64,000 nucleotides of DNA, taken from contig NZ_CP036349.1 in NCBI RefSeq assembly GCF_007753265.1, positions 1,273,363-1,337,362 of the forward strand, in the 5' to 3' direction. Positions 48,433 through 56,997 of the stretch are shown one piece after another. The position numbers and the translations under genes were made by a program. The notes below the pieces were generated by a model that saw nothing but the letters and a program-made list of their open reading frames with translations, was not told the DNA's origin and did no database searches. Positions within the stretch are counted from its first letter, which is position 1. Each line of letters begins with the position of its first letter. Source of the DNA: Botrimarina mediterranea (GTDB lineage Bacteria > Planctomycetota > Planctomycetia > Pirellulales > Lacipirellulaceae).

Positions 48433-49044
48433 ATGATGTCGGCCAGTCTTCGGCAGTCTGTGATGTTGGGCTTGGCGAGCCTTGTGATGCTCACGCCGGC
48501 TTGGGCGCAGGAGGCGGCTACTACCGGCGGAGACGCGGGCGACCTCAACGGCAAGGCGCAGCAGACGCTACAGAGCGCTCAGGACACCGCCACGGCGGCG
48601 GCCGCCGCGATCGACCAGAACGCCCAGGCGCAAGAGATCGCCGGCGGCGTCCTCGCGCCGATCTACCAGCTGGCCGAGGCCTTCTCGTTCCCCGCGTTCC
48701 ACTGGGTCGCGTTCTGCATCATGACGGTCGGCGTCGTCAGCTTCGCGCTGCAACTGACGCTCGGCAAGCTCGTGGTGCTCACGCGAGGAGGCTTTAGCCT
48801 CAGCGAAATCCTTTCGGACGCGGTCGGCCTCATCGTCAGCCTCGTGGGCCTCGTGCTCACAACGCAAGCGGCGACGCAGAACTCGACGTTCACGCAGAGC
48901 TCGTTCTCGGTCCTGTCGTCGGCAGGCGTCGGCGTGGTGCTCGGGTTGATCTTCTATCTGTGGGGCCAGCGGATCGAGCTGCAGGCGACGAAGGGCCGCC
49001 GCGTTGAGCGAGTTGAAGAGCGCGCGGCTGAGGTCCGCACCTAA
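48433..49044 (+). CDS. Exported three-helix membrane protein, hypothetical
   Basis: The ATG at 48433 has AGGAG 7 bases upstream. The 203-residue product has a signal peptide (about 1-24), an Ala/Gln-rich segment, three membrane helices (about 90-110, 128-150, 165-185) and a basic/acidic C-terminal tail. The family is not recognised. The long in-frame extension to 48124 is repeat D15 sequence and not part of the gene. Confidence 0.65.
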   Translation: MMSASLRQSVMLGLASLVMLTPAWAQEAATTGGDAGDLNGKAQQTLQSAQDTATAAAAAIDQNAQAQEIAGGVLAPIYQLAEAFSFPAFHWVAFCIMTVGVVSFALQLTLGKLVVLTRGGFSLSEILSDAVGLIVSLVGLVLTTQAATQNSTFTQSSFSVLSSAGVGVVLGLIFYLWGQRIELQATKGRRVERVEERAAEVRT

Positions 49045-49064
49045 TCGCCAATATCGAATCGTCT

Positions 49065-49149
49065 GTGGGAGGCGTCTCCAGACGCCGATTACGTGCACCA
49101 TCCCGTTTCGGAATGGATACCGTAAACGGCGTCTGGAGACGCCTCCTAC
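49065..49149. repeat. Paired GTGG-headed REP-like element E5
   Basis: The left half is GTGGGAGGCGTCTCC...AGACGCCGAT; the right half is the exact inverted form GGCGTCTGGAGACGCC ending CCTCCTAC. Here both halves are the GGCG type, unlike E2 and E3. It lies in the convergent gap before the decarboxylase gene. Confidence 0.9.
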
Positions 49150-49159
49150 AATTTTGTTT

Positions 49160-50593
49160 TTATCCCCCTCCCTCTTTTAGGGAGGGGTTAGGGGAGGGGG
49201 ATAAAGCGCGGGCGGCTTTGAAAGCCGCGACGCAGCGCGTCACGTCCTCCGCGGTCGTCACCCACGACGACACGCTGATGCGGATCGCGGGGCGGCCTTC
49301 CCAGGTCGTCCCGCCGCACCAGCAGACGCCGGAGGATTGCACGGCGGCGAGCGTGGCCGTCGTTGTTGAGTCGTCATCGCAGGCGACGAGGACTTGGTTG
49401 AACACCACGTCGTTGAGGACGCGGAAGCCTGCGGCGGTGAGCTCTTCGCCAAACTGCACGGCCCGCTCATGCAAACCCCCGACGAGGTCGTCCATGCCTT
49501 GGCGACCGAGGTAACGCATCGTCGCCCACAGCTCGACGACGCGCGAGCGGCGGCTCATCTCGGGGGTGTACGCCATGCCGTTGCGATGCTCGTTGGTGGG
49601 CAAATAGGCGCCGGCGAACTTCATCGCTTCGGCCAGCGCCTCACGGTCGCGGCACAGCACGACGCCGTTGTCGTACGGCGTGTTGAGCGTCTTGTGGGCG
49701 TCGGCGGAGAGCGAGTGGGCGTGCTCGATGCCCTTCGTTAAATCGGCGAGCCGTGGCGACGCCGCGGCCCACAGCCCGAAGGCGCCATCGACGTGCGTCC
49801 ACGCCGACGCCTCTCGCGCGCGGGCGACCGCCGCGGCGATCGGGTCGAACGAACCGGTGCAGACGTTGCCCGCTTGCAAGATCAGGATCGTGCGGTCGTC
49901 GAGCGATGGCAGCCGATCGATTCGCAGACGGCCCTGGTCGTCGGTGGGGACACGCTCGACGCACGCCTGGCCGAAGCCGAGCAGGTTGATCGCCTTGGCG
50001 ACCGACGCGTGCGCTTGATCGCCGGTGACGATCCGTAGCGGAGGGGACTCGCGCAGGCCCCGCTCGTTGACGTCCCAGCCGAGCCGTTCGAGTAAGCGGT
50101 ACCGCGCCGCCGCGAGCCCGCTGAACGTGGCGATCGACGAGCCGCTGACGAAGCCCGCAACGGTCTCGGCAGGCAACCCAAACAACTCCCGCAGCCAGCC
50201 CTCCACGACCCCTTCGAGCCGCGAGCAGAGCGGCGAAGACGCGTAAGTCGCGGCGTTCTGGTCCCATGCCGAAGCCATCTGCTTCGCCGCCAGCGCGACC
50301 GGCACGACGCTGCCGTTGACGAAGCCGAAGTAGCGCCCGCCGATCTGGTTCACCGTCGCCGGCGAACCAATGCGGTGCAGCATGGCGAGGACGTCGTGAG
50401 CGTCGCCCGTCCCATCCGGCAGAGTTTCATCGAAGGCGCTGAGAGCGGCGATCGCTTCGGGCGTTGGGAAAACACTCCGTTCGCCGCTGGCAGCAAGGTA
50501 TTCGAGCGCGTAACGCTGCGCGTCGGCGAAAAGGCGCGCGTCCGCGAAGTCGCGGGTCATTGCGTTACGGACAGGAGACAGATCGCTGGGCAC
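49160..50593 (-). CDS. PLP-dependent decarboxylase, group II type
   Basis: The 477-residue protein has the fold-type I PLP core. Features are GRYFGFVNGSVVPVALAAKQMAS, GGTGTFVSG-like SGSSIATFSGLAAARY, GDQAHASVAKAINLLGF with a conserved His, HVDGAFGLWAA for the cofactor Asp, and SADAHKTLNTPYDNGVVLC with the Schiff-base Lys. This matches the glutamate/aromatic/aspartate decarboxylase group. The product amine cannot be stated. The start is 50593 or 50560 (Met12). Confidence 0.88.
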   Translation of the reverse strand: MPSDLSPVRNAMTRDFADARLFADAQRYALEYLAASGERSVFPTPEAIAALSAFDETLPDGTGDAHDVLAMLHRIGSPATVNQIGGRYFGFVNGSVVPVALAAKQMASAWDQNAATYASSPLCSRLEGVVEGWLRELFGLPAETVAGFVSGSSIATFSGLAAARYRLLERLGWDVNERGLRESPPLRIVTGDQAHASVAKAINLLGFGQACVERVPTDDQGRLRIDRLPSLDDRTILILQAGNVCTGSFDPIAAAVARAREASAWTHVDGAFGLWAAASPRLADLTKGIEHAHSLSADAHKTLNTPYDNGVVLCRDREALAEAMKFAGAYLPTNEHRNGMAYTPEMSRRSRVVELWATMRYLGRQGMDDLVGGLHERAVQFGEELTAAGFRVLNDVVFNQVLVACDDDSTTTATLAAVQSSGVCWCGGTTWEGRPAIRISVSSWVTTAEDVTRCVAAFKAARALSPSPNPSLKEGGG

Positions 50594-50634
50594 GCCGATT
50601 CACCACGGACGGAAGGGGGACTCGCTCAAAAAAA

Positions 50635-50660
50635 GGCGAGCCCACGACGTTAGTCGTGGG
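50635..50660 (+). repeat. Family G hairpin G2 (GGCGAG head, GTTA loop)
   Basis: It is GGCGAG followed by the perfect 8-bp stem CCCACGAC-GTTA-GTCGTGGG. Only one unit is present. It lies at the start of the 400-base gap 50594-51012. Confidence 0.85.
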
Positions 50661-50686
50661 AGCGGGGCGGGTCAAAGGCGCCGCGA

Positions 50687-50874
50687 GGGTGGGCCCGACA
50701 GTCGTGAGCGGGCGACGCCGCTTCCTGGCAGTCAATAGCCGAACGATTGTCGGGGTTGCGAAGCAACAAGAGACAATCGACGCCGCAACACCTCTTGTGC
50801 TGCGCACCCCGACAATCGTTTGGGTGGATCAAGCTAGGTGGTGAGCGGTTCGCTCACGACTGTCGGGGCCACCC
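50687..50874. repeat. Nested palindrome with four CCGACARTCGT words
   Basis: The outer arms (50687-50712 and 50851-50874) carry GGGTGGGCCCGACAGTCG and its complement. The inner arms (50742-50760 and 50801-50820) carry AACGATTGTCGGGGT and its complement. All four words are versions of CCCGACARTCGT. A small hairpin GTGAGCG-GTT-CGCTCAC lies at 50841-50857. The outer arms have a GTGG head, as in family E. It lies 140 bases upstream of the interrupted gene. Confidence 0.85.
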
Positions 50875-51012
50875 GCGTGGTGGGAAAAAATGATCACGGC
50901 ACGAGTGCATGTCAATATAATAAAATGTGGCAAGCATTTTTTGACAAACACGATCGTGCCGGGACGGAGCCTGCGGTAGATCAGATTCTTTACAAAGCGA
51001 GATTTCTTGCAG

Positions 51013-51627
51013 ATGTCTATTGGTTCAAGATCAAATTCTAAGCAGTTCCCGGGGTTTTCGCATCTATACGGCTTAGTAGAAGGTGGCACTGAGAATGGGT
51101 TTCGAGTTCATGTGAATCTCGATCGAGGCGAGAGTGCTTATCAAATCCTTAGAGCAGAGTCGCAACCGCGGAAACCCCTTTAAGGGCGATGGTACATGGG
51201 GGCGAGCAAAGCGGAAGATGTGATTTGGACGGGGTGCGGTAATCTTTTTGCGCTCTATGCTGAGCGGCTAATTGAGCTTCTGGATAACGCAGGCTTGACT
51301 GGATGGAGCGCAGTCCCTGTCAAAGTGACCGGCAAGTTTGGCGAGTTGCTTCCTCCTTATTACCTTCTTCAGGGTGCTGGACGTTGTGGTCCACCTGATG
51401 ACAGCCGATCAGAAAAGTTTGATAAGGAAATTCTACCGGGAAGGTATGTCCCGATGTTGCGAGGACTATACTTCAAGGAAACCTCATGGGACGGAAGTGA
51501 CTTCTTTGTCCCAGGGGGAAGCGCACTGCTCTTGGCGAGTGAACGAGTAAAGGATGTCTTCTCAGAGGCAAAAGTACGTGGCGGACTTGTGTTTAGGCCG
51601 CTTGACAGGTGGGAGTGTGACGCTTGA
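51013..51627 (+). pseudogene. Immunity-like gene interrupted by an in-frame TAA
   Basis: From the ATG at 51013 the frame runs 56 codons to a TAA at 51181. After GRWY it continues in the same frame from an ATG at 51196 for 143 codons. Joined, it would be about 204 residues. The second part has DVIWTGCGNLFALYAERLIELLDNAG, VPVKV, LLQGAGRCGPP and SWDGSDFFVPGG. From memory this order resembles DUF1629/Imm11-like immunity proteins; I am not certain. The A+T-rich composition differs from the neighbours. The second ORF could still be expressed alone. Confidence 0.65.
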
Positions 51628-51669
51628 GAAGTGACGGGTGACTGCTCACACCCAATGGGGATGAGTCCC

Positions 51670-51738
51670 GTAGGTCAGGCTGTGCCTGACGCCTCTCCAA
51701 CTCGATGAGGTAACCACGTCAGGCACAGCCTGACCTAC
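51670..51738. repeat. Stand-alone REP pair (REPIN) C2
   Basis: It consists of GTAGGTCAGGCTGTGCCTGAC, a spacer of about 26 bases, then the inverted REP. The total is 69 bases. It matches C3 exactly in length and nearly in sequence, and matches the REPs that flank the transposase at 30633-31280. It is therefore a likely non-autonomous product of that transposase. Confidence 0.95.
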
Positions 51739-51745
51739 AGAAGGG

Positions 51746-51857
51746 GTGGTCGCTCCGCAGCGTAGCGAAGCCCTCAGCGAAGCCCTCAGCGAATCACCAA
51801 GGCGGCGTCCCTTGCTCGGCCGCTGGGGGCTCCGGCTAGCGCCGGCGACCCCAGCCA
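51746..51857 (+). repeat. Family B palindromic repeat B2
   Basis: It starts 7 bases after C2. The left arm is GTGGTCGCTCCGCAGCGTAG with a duplicated GAAGCCCTCAGC word and GAATCACC. The right arm is CGCTGGGGGCTCCGGCTAGC and GCGACCCCAGCC. It aligns with B1 (32890-33006) along both arms. Confidence 0.8.
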
Positions 51858-51895
51858 CATCAGCGGAGGGGGAGGGTGGCGCTACCCCTCGATTT

Positions 51896-52062
51896 CGCGG
51901 GGAAAACGTGAACACCCGTTTAGTGAGCCACAGAGGGCCCTTCCGGCCACTCGGACGTGTCCGTGTGTTCACCCACGCTCTCCCGCCAACAGCTCCCTAG
52001 CGTGGACGCTAGGGGCCTTCCTGGGCCTCTGGCGCGCGTCGCCTGGCCGAACCGGTTCGGGG
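51896..52062 (-). repeat. Family A intergenic repeat, copy A2
   Basis: Its reverse complement matches copy A1 (9016-9190) over the whole length: GAACCGG, GCGCGCCAGAGGCCCAGGAA, CTAGCGTCCACG, TGTTGGCG, GGACACG, GGGCCCTCTGTGG and GGGTGTTCACGTTTTCCCCG. It lies 38 bases past B2. Confidence 0.85.
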
Positions 52063-52094
52063 CGGTCCGAACCCCTCGATTGGGGTGTCGTCTC

Positions 52095-52163
52095 GTAGGT
52101 CAGGCTGTGCCTGACGCCTCGCCAACTCGAAGAGGTTACCACGTCAGGCACAGCCTGACCTAC
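52095..52163. repeat. Stand-alone REP pair (REPIN) C3
   Basis: It has the same layout and length (69 bases) as C2; the spacers differ at only a few positions (CGCCAACTCGAAGAGG against CTCCAACTCGATGAGG). It lies immediately before repeat B3. Confidence 0.95.
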
Positions 52164-52170
52164 AGAGAGG

Positions 52171-52268
52171 GTGGCCGAGGTCGCCGCGTAGCGAAGCCCT
52201 CAGCGAATCACCAGCACAGCGTCTAGTCGGTACACGTTGGGGCTTCGTCTAGCGCCTTCGACCCCAGG
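52171..52268 (+). repeat. Family B palindromic repeat B3
   Basis: It starts 7 bases after C3, exactly as B2 follows C2. The left arm is GTGGCCGAGGTCGCCGCGTAG and AGCGAATCACC; the right arm ends TAGCGCCTTCGACCCCAGG. The right arm is more diverged than in B1 and B2. Confidence 0.75.
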
Positions 52269-52298
52269 CACGCTTTTTTGCGCTGCAGTGCGTTGGAT

Positions 52299-52391
52299 GG
52301 CGAGCCCCCGATGTTAATCGGGGGTGTTGGGCTGGTACCCGCTTCACACCCCCGACCTGTTTGCTATTGAAAGGGGCATCGGGGGCTCGCC
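52299..52391. repeat. Family G hairpin pair G3
   Basis: The left unit is GGCGAG followed by CCCCCGAT-GTTA-ATCGGGGG. The right end (GCATCGGGGGCTCGCC) is the inverted head. It closes the repeat island and directly adjoins the 3' end of the pseudouridine synthase gene. Confidence 0.85.
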
Positions 52392-52392
52392 G

Positions 52393-53109
52393 TTATGCGT
52401 CGATGGCGAGGTCCAGCAGCTCCGGCGCTTGCCACGCTTCGTTGAGCGGCGCGGTGACTTCTACCGACTCTTCGCGCATCGGGTGGCGGAACGAGAGGCT
52501 GCGGGCGTGGAGGGCGATTTGGCGGTCGCGTTCGTCTTCGTGTTGAATACCGAAGGGAGCCGTGGCGCCGTATTGCGCATCGCCGAGGACGGCGTGGCCG
52601 CGGCTGGCGGCTTGGACACGGATCTGGTGGGTGCGGCCTGTTTCGAGCGTGATCTCTAGCCACGTCTTATCACCACGGCCGCCGCTGACGCGCCCTCTCA
52701 CTCGATAGTGCAGCACGGCGTGCTTGCCGCGGGGGTCGTCTTCGGGGACGACGATCGCCTGGGCCATGCCGTGACGCTTGTGCAGATGATCGCGCCAGGT
52801 GCCTTCGTCGTCGATGACGTTGCCTTCAACGACGGCCCAGTACGTCTTGCCAACGGTACGCTCTTGGAACTGCTTGGCGAGGCGCTGCGTCGCGCGGAGG
52901 TTGCGACCGAAGGCGATGGCGCCCGTCACGGGGCGGTCGAGCCGATGGATGATGCCGACATAAAAGTTGCCCTCGATCTGCTCGCGCTCGCGGTAGAAGT
53001 TGCGGACCCAAATCTCAAGCGAGTCGATCCCCACGGGCGCCTGGGTGAGCAGGCCCGGCGGCTTGTTGAGGACGAGGACGGGGCCGTCGTGGTAGAGGAT
53101 GGAAAGCAT
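52393..53109 (-). CDS. RluA-family pseudouridine synthase
   Basis: The 238-residue enzyme has VLNKPPGLLTQ at the start and the catalytic-Asp motif HRLDRPVTGAIAFGR (R-L-D). It also has WRDHLHKRHG, LEITLETGRTHQIRVQAASRGHAVLGDAQYG and FRHPMREE. These are RluA/RluC motifs; no S4 domain is present. It converts uridines in rRNA or tRNA to pseudouridine. The start is the ATG at 53109; the longer frame begins in repeat D16. Confidence 0.93.
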   Translation of the reverse strand: MLSILYHDGPVLVLNKPPGLLTQAPVGIDSLEIWVRNFYREREQIEGNFYVGIIHRLDRPVTGAIAFGRNLRATQRLAKQFQERTVGKTYWAVVEGNVIDDEGTWRDHLHKRHGMAQAIVVPEDDPRGKHAVLHYRVRGRVSGGRGDKTWLEITLETGRTHQIRVQAASRGHAVLGDAQYGATAPFGIQHEDERDRQIALHARSLSFRHPMREESVEVTAPLNEAWQAPELLDLAIDA

Positions 53110-53111
53110 CC

Positions 53112-53208
53112 GGGAGATGATAGATGGCAGAGGATAGATGATAGAAGTGCCTTCGGTCGCATAGCGACCGCCCACCCTCTCTATCATCTGTCCTCTATCA
53201 TCTCCTCC
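53112..53208. repeat. Word-repeat hairpin D16 (GATGATAGATGGCAGAGG type)
   Basis: The left arm (53112-53149) uses GATAGATGATAG-type words; the right arm (53177-53208) is the complement. It lies between the SDR and RluA genes of one operon and is therefore transcribed. Confidence 0.85.
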
Positions 53209-53988
53209 TCAGCCGTGGCGTCTCAGCGCCCAATCAAACAGCCACGGCACGAACCTCGCGCCTCTCACGATCCACCAGTCTTCCCAGAGGATTGCGACTT
53301 CGTTCTGGCGGCGCTCGATGCCTTGGACGATGCGGTCGGCGACTTTTTCAGGCGCGACGCCGCGGCGGCCGCTCCAGGCGAGTTCATTGCGGCGTTCGAC
53401 GAGGTTGTCGCGGAAGTCGGTGGCGATCGTGGAGGGCGACGCGTGGAGGACGTGGACGCCGAGCTTGCGTAGCTCGGGGCGGATCGACTCGCTGAGGCCG
53501 CGGAGGGCGAACTTGCTCGCGCAGTACTCGGCCGTTTGCGGCACGCCGCGCCAGGCGAGGACCGAGCCGACGTTGGCGACGCACGCCGCCGGGCTTTGTC
53601 GAAGAAGCGGGATCGCTTCGCGCGTCAGGTCGGCGGCGGCGAAGACGTTGAGCTCGAAGATCGCCCGCAGGCTCTCGGGGTTCGACTCGTGGAAGCGCCC
53701 GTGCGCGCCGACGCCGGCGTTGTTGATGACGATGTCGAGGCCACCGAGCTGGTCGCGCGCGGCGTCGAGGGCGCGGGCGCGCGTCTCGACCGACGTGACG
53801 TCGCCGACGATAGGGATCGCCCGACCACCGGCCGCTTCGACGAGGCGGACCGATTCAAAGAGCGGTTCTTCGCGGCGCGCGACGAGTACGCTGCTCACGC
53901 CGGCCTTGGCGAGCCGCACCGCGAGCGCGCGGCCGACGCCGCCCGAGGCGCCGGTGACGATGGCGCGCTGGCCTTGGAGCTTACTCAA
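53209..53988 (-). CDS. Short-chain dehydrogenase/reductase (SDR)
   Basis: The 259-residue oxidoreductase has the cofactor motif TGASGGVGRALAVRL (TGxxxGxG), VINNAGVGAHG (NAG), and the active-site set with Ser in NVGSVLAWRG and YCASKFALRGLSESI (Y-x-x-x-K). Asn of the tetrad lies in the FELNVFAA region. It probably uses NADP(H). The substrate is unknown. Its ATG overlaps the hflX stop by 4 bases, so the two are translationally coupled. Confidence 0.92.
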   Translation of the reverse strand: MSKLQGQRAIVTGASGGVGRALAVRLAKAGVSSVLVARREEPLFESVRLVEAAGGRAIPIVGDVTSVETRARALDAARDQLGGLDIVINNAGVGAHGRFHESNPESLRAIFELNVFAAADLTREAIPLLRQSPAACVANVGSVLAWRGVPQTAEYCASKFALRGLSESIRPELRKLGVHVLHASPSTIATDFRDNLVERRNELAWSGRRGVAPEKVADRIVQGIERRQNEVAILWEDWWIVRGARFVPWLFDWALRRHG

Positions 53989-55331
53989 GCGACGTCGCCC
54001 ATCGCGGCGCCGTCGGTCGCGCCCACGTTCGTGAGATTGACCACGGCGGGCGAACCGCTACGCGGACGGATCTCGGCCTCGTCGGGCGAGACGCGACCCA
54101 TGTACTTCCGCGGGACGCGGCAGTGGATCGTCACGCTATCGTCGGTGAACGTGCGGCTGAGGATCTCGCCGTGCTTGGCGAGATAGGCCAGCAACCGGCC
54201 GTTGCCCACGGACGTGACGACATCGGCCTCGACGAACTCACGGCTCAGCGCGTCGCTGACGGCCATCGCCAGTTGGTCGAGGCCCTCGCCGGTGAAAGCG
54301 CTGATGCGGATCGCGCCGGGGTAGTGGCTCTCGAGATACGTGAGGTGCGCCTCGTCGGCCTGGTCGGCCTTGTTGAGCACCAGCAGCGTGTCCTTCTCCT
54401 CGATGCCGAGTTCCTTGAGCACCAGGTAGACGGCGCGGATCTGGTCCTCGGCCGAGGGGCTGCTGGCGTCGGCGACGTGGAGCAGGAGGTCGGCTTGGCG
54501 GGCCTCTTCGAGCGTCGCCTTGAAGCTCGCGATCAAGCGGTGGGGCAGTTCGCGGATGAAACCGACCGTGTCGCTGAGCAGCACCGGTCCCCAGCCCGGC
54601 AGGCGCCATTGGCGTGTGCGGGTGTCGAGCGTGGCGAACAGCTGGTCCTTGGCGTAGACCGACGCGTCGGTGAGGCGGTTCAGCAGCGTGCTCTTGCCGG
54701 CGTTGGTGTAGCCGACGAGCGAGACCGTCATGTGATCGCCACGCGCGGCGACTTCGCGCTCCTTGCGATGGAGCACCTTGTCGAGGTCACGCTTGAGGTC
54801 GCTGATCCGCTTCTCGACGAGGCGGCGGTCGGTCTCGAGCTGCTTCTCACCCGGGCCACGCATGCCGACGCCCATCTTCAGGCGCGACAAGTGAGTCCAC
54901 ATCCGCTTGAGCCGGGGCAGCGAGTACTCGAGCTGCGCGAGCTCCACCGCGAGGCGGGCCTCATGCGTCTGCGCGCGGGTGCTGAAGATGTCGAGGATCA
55001 GCTCGGTGCGGTCGAGCACCTTGGCGCCGGTGGCTTCTTCGAGGTTTCGGACCTGAGCGGGCGAGAGGTCGTTATCGAAGACGATGACGTCGGCCTCGGT
55101 GGCTTCGACGAGCTGCTTGAGCTGGTCGAGCTTGCCTTTGCCGAGGTAGGTCGCCGGCGCGGGGGCGCCACGGCGTTGGAACAAGCGGCCGACAACGTCG
55201 GCGCCGGCGGACTCGACGAGGCCGGCAAGCTCTTCAAGAGGTTCTTCGGAGAGAGGGGGGGTGTCGGCGAGTTGGACGCCAACGAGGATCGCCGACTCAC
55301 TGTCGACGCTCTCTTTGCGATCGATATCCAT
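53985..55331 (-). CDS. hflX: Ribosome-associated GTPase HflX
   Basis: The 448-residue protein has the HflX N-terminal domain (about 1-185, with TYLGKGKLDQLKQLVE and VFDNDLSPAQVRNLEEATG). A helical RGPGEKQLETDRRLVEKRI stretch follows, then a G domain: G1 GYTNAGKST, G3 DTVGFI, G4 NKAD. HflX splits stalled or heat-damaged ribosomes. The start is Met at 55331; the first 13 residues upstream are not conserved. It heads an operon with the SDR gene. Confidence 0.95.
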   Translation of the reverse strand: MDIDRKESVDSESAILVGVQLADTPPLSEEPLEELAGLVESAGADVVGRLFQRRGAPAPATYLGKGKLDQLKQLVEATEADVIVFDNDLSPAQVRNLEEATGAKVLDRTELILDIFSTRAQTHEARLAVELAQLEYSLPRLKRMWTHLSRLKMGVGMRGPGEKQLETDRRLVEKRISDLKRDLDKVLHRKEREVAARGDHMTVSLVGYTNAGKSTLLNRLTDASVYAKDQLFATLDTRTRQWRLPGWGPVLLSDTVGFIRELPHRLIASFKATLEEARQADLLLHVADASSPSAEDQIRAVYLVLKELGIEEKDTLLVLNKADQADEAHLTYLESHYPGAIRISAFTGEGLDQLAMAVSDALSREFVEADVVTSVGNGRLLAYLAKHGEILSRTFTDDSVTIHCRVPRKYMGRVSPDEAEIRPRSGSPAVVNLTNVGATDGAAMGDVA

Positions 55332-55473
55332 TAAGTGGCGGAAGGCTCCATGGTGTGAAGGTGACAGCACTGAGACAGCAGCAAAGGAGCGGTCACCGGC
55401 TCACCACTAGTATAAACGGGCCCGCTGAATTGCCTACGCGGATTGAAAAACTCTAGGTCGGGCAAAAATGACG

Positions 55474-55513
55474 AAAAAACGCCGCTCTGGGGGCGGACCC
55501 CCAGAGCGGCGTG
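55474..55513 (-). terminator. Rho-independent terminator after the BBP7-like gene
   Basis: A perfect GC-rich stem of about 15 bp (ACGCCGCTCTGGGGG with its complement) is followed by six T residues on the minus strand. It lies about 55 bases past the stop codon at 55567. Confidence 0.95.
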
Positions 55514-55566
55514 ACGTTAGACCGGATTGTGACGGCTTGGGTTCGCATGCCCGACTGGGGTTCGCG

Positions 55567-56997
55567 TCACCAGACGTACTCGGCTCCGAGCGTGAAGCCG
55601 TGGAAGAACGCCTCGCCGTCGGCGGTGGCGCCGGCCGCCGGGCCCACGCCCGCCGGCAGGGCGGTCGCCAAGCCTTGGCTGATGTTGTTGATGTCACCGT
55701 ACGGTTGGGCCGTGGCGAGGCTGTCGCCGGCCAGGGCCAAGTCACTGATGAACAGCAACTCGTAGCCCGCTTTGAGCGACCAGCTCGGCGTCAGGTCGGC
55801 GACCGCCATGAACTTCACCTCGCCCAAGAACGAGGCCTGGTCGCCAGACAGCTGCGTCTGGACGTTGTTCAGGCTGGCGTCCGAGGCCGCAACCGAGTTG
55901 CGGACCTTGTAGTCGTTGTTGTAGAGGCCGACCTTCGTCTCGTTGCCGATGCGGAAGCCCTGGAACACGGTGATCCACACGTCGCCACCCACTTGGACGC
56001 CGGCGAGGTCGTTGTCGGCGTCGGCGCCGATGGTGATCGACTCTCGGGTGACCGGGGACCCGGCGTCGGCGAAGGACGAGAAAGCCATCGCCTCTTGCAG
56101 GTTGGTGTAGCGGAAACCGATCAGCAGCGTGCCGCTGACCCGCGGGTTGAAGCCTACCCAGTAACGGCGGAACGACGCCTCGGTGCTGTGCAGTTCGCTC
56201 TCGTACTGGAGGCGGTGCTGCATGGCGTTGTCGGTCGCCGCAAAGTCGGCGCCCGTTGGGGCGCCGGCGGTGCCGTTCTGATCCCAGTTGCCGTTGGTGC
56301 CGGCGCCGTAGAGGCTGAAGACCGAGAAGAGCTGAGTGGCGCCCTGCTGGTTGGCGACGGCGTCGTCGTCCCAGTACATGCCGCTGTAGGTGAACTCGAC
56401 CAGGCTCAGGGCGCCGACGTCGAATCGACCGGTCAGCCGATAGCCGTTGCCGTCGTCGCTGCCGACATCGCTGCCCCGCAACGCGACGAACTGATCATTG
56501 AAAGGCGTGGTGATGATCGTGTTGTCGTCGTTGGCGAAGCCGTTGGTCGAGTAGACTGTCGACTCCCGGAAGGACGACTTGTCGCGGGTGTAATGGAGGT
56601 ACTCGGCGGAGAAATCGAAGAAGTGCGGTCCGCACTGCTCGGTATTCATGTAGCCGCCCCAGGGGGCGTCGCCGCCGTAGCCTCCGCCGCCACCACCACC
56701 GCCATAGCAGCCGGCCCCGCCACCGTAGCAGTCGCCGCCGTAGCCGCCACCCCCGCCACAGTAGCCGGCGCCGACGACCGGTGCGGCGTACTGAGCCGGC
56801 ATGACCAGCGGGGCGCCGTGAGCGTCCACGAATGCGTCCGGGCTGGCGACTGGGGCGCCAAACGACGCGTGCCCCGCCCCGGCGAGGGCCCCGGGGCCTC
56901 CCGCCACGAACCCGGGCTGGGCCAGCGGCCCTTGGGCCGTCGCCACGGTCGCCAGGCCAAAGGCCGCCATCGTAGCGGCCGCACGAAGTGTCCTCAT
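55567..56997 (-). CDS. BBP7-like outer-membrane beta-barrel protein with Gly/Tyr/Cys-rich tract
   Basis: The 476-residue protein has a signal peptide (about 1-21). A Gly/Tyr/Cys-rich tract follows (about 75-115, C-Y-G-G-G and G-Y-G-G-D repeats). A large barrel domain (about 120-476) then shows DFSAEYLHYTRDKSSFRES, RRYWVGFNPRVSGTLLIGFRY and a terminal GFTLGAEYVW. The order matches planctomycete BBP7-type barrels. The glycine/cysteine tract may cross-link or anchor the protein. It is probably an abundant porin, given the strong terminator. Confidence 0.8.
   Translation of the reverse strand: MRTLRAAATMAAFGLATVATAQGPLAQPGFVAGGPGALAGAGHASFGAPVASPDAFVDAHGAPLVMPAQYAAPVVGAGYCGGGGGYGGDCYGGGAGCYGGGGGGGGYGGDAPWGGYMNTEQCGPHFFDFSAEYLHYTRDKSSFRESTVYSTNGFANDDNTIITTPFNDQFVALRGSDVGSDDGNGYRLTGRFDVGALSLVEFTYSGMYWDDDAVANQQGATQLFSVFSLYGAGTNGNWDQNGTAGAPTGADFAATDNAMQHRLQYESELHSTEASFRRYWVGFNPRVSGTLLIGFRYTNLQEAMAFSSFADAGSPVTRESITIGADADNDLAGVQVGGDVWITVFQGFRIGNETKVGLYNNDYKVRNSVAASDASLNNVQTQLSGDQASFLGEVKFMAVADLTPSWSLKAGYELLFISDLALAGDSLATAQPYGDINNISQGLATALPAGVGPAAGATADGEAFFHGFTLGAEYVW

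Noticed and set aside
50829-51089. An 86-residue minus-strand ORF and a 67-residue plus-strand ORF before the interrupted gene
   Set aside because: They overlap each other and the palindrome. The frame that continues into the 143-codon ORF is better supported.
54123-55334. A 403-residue open frame on the plus strand
   Set aside because: It is antisense to hflX, which has all G-domain motifs.
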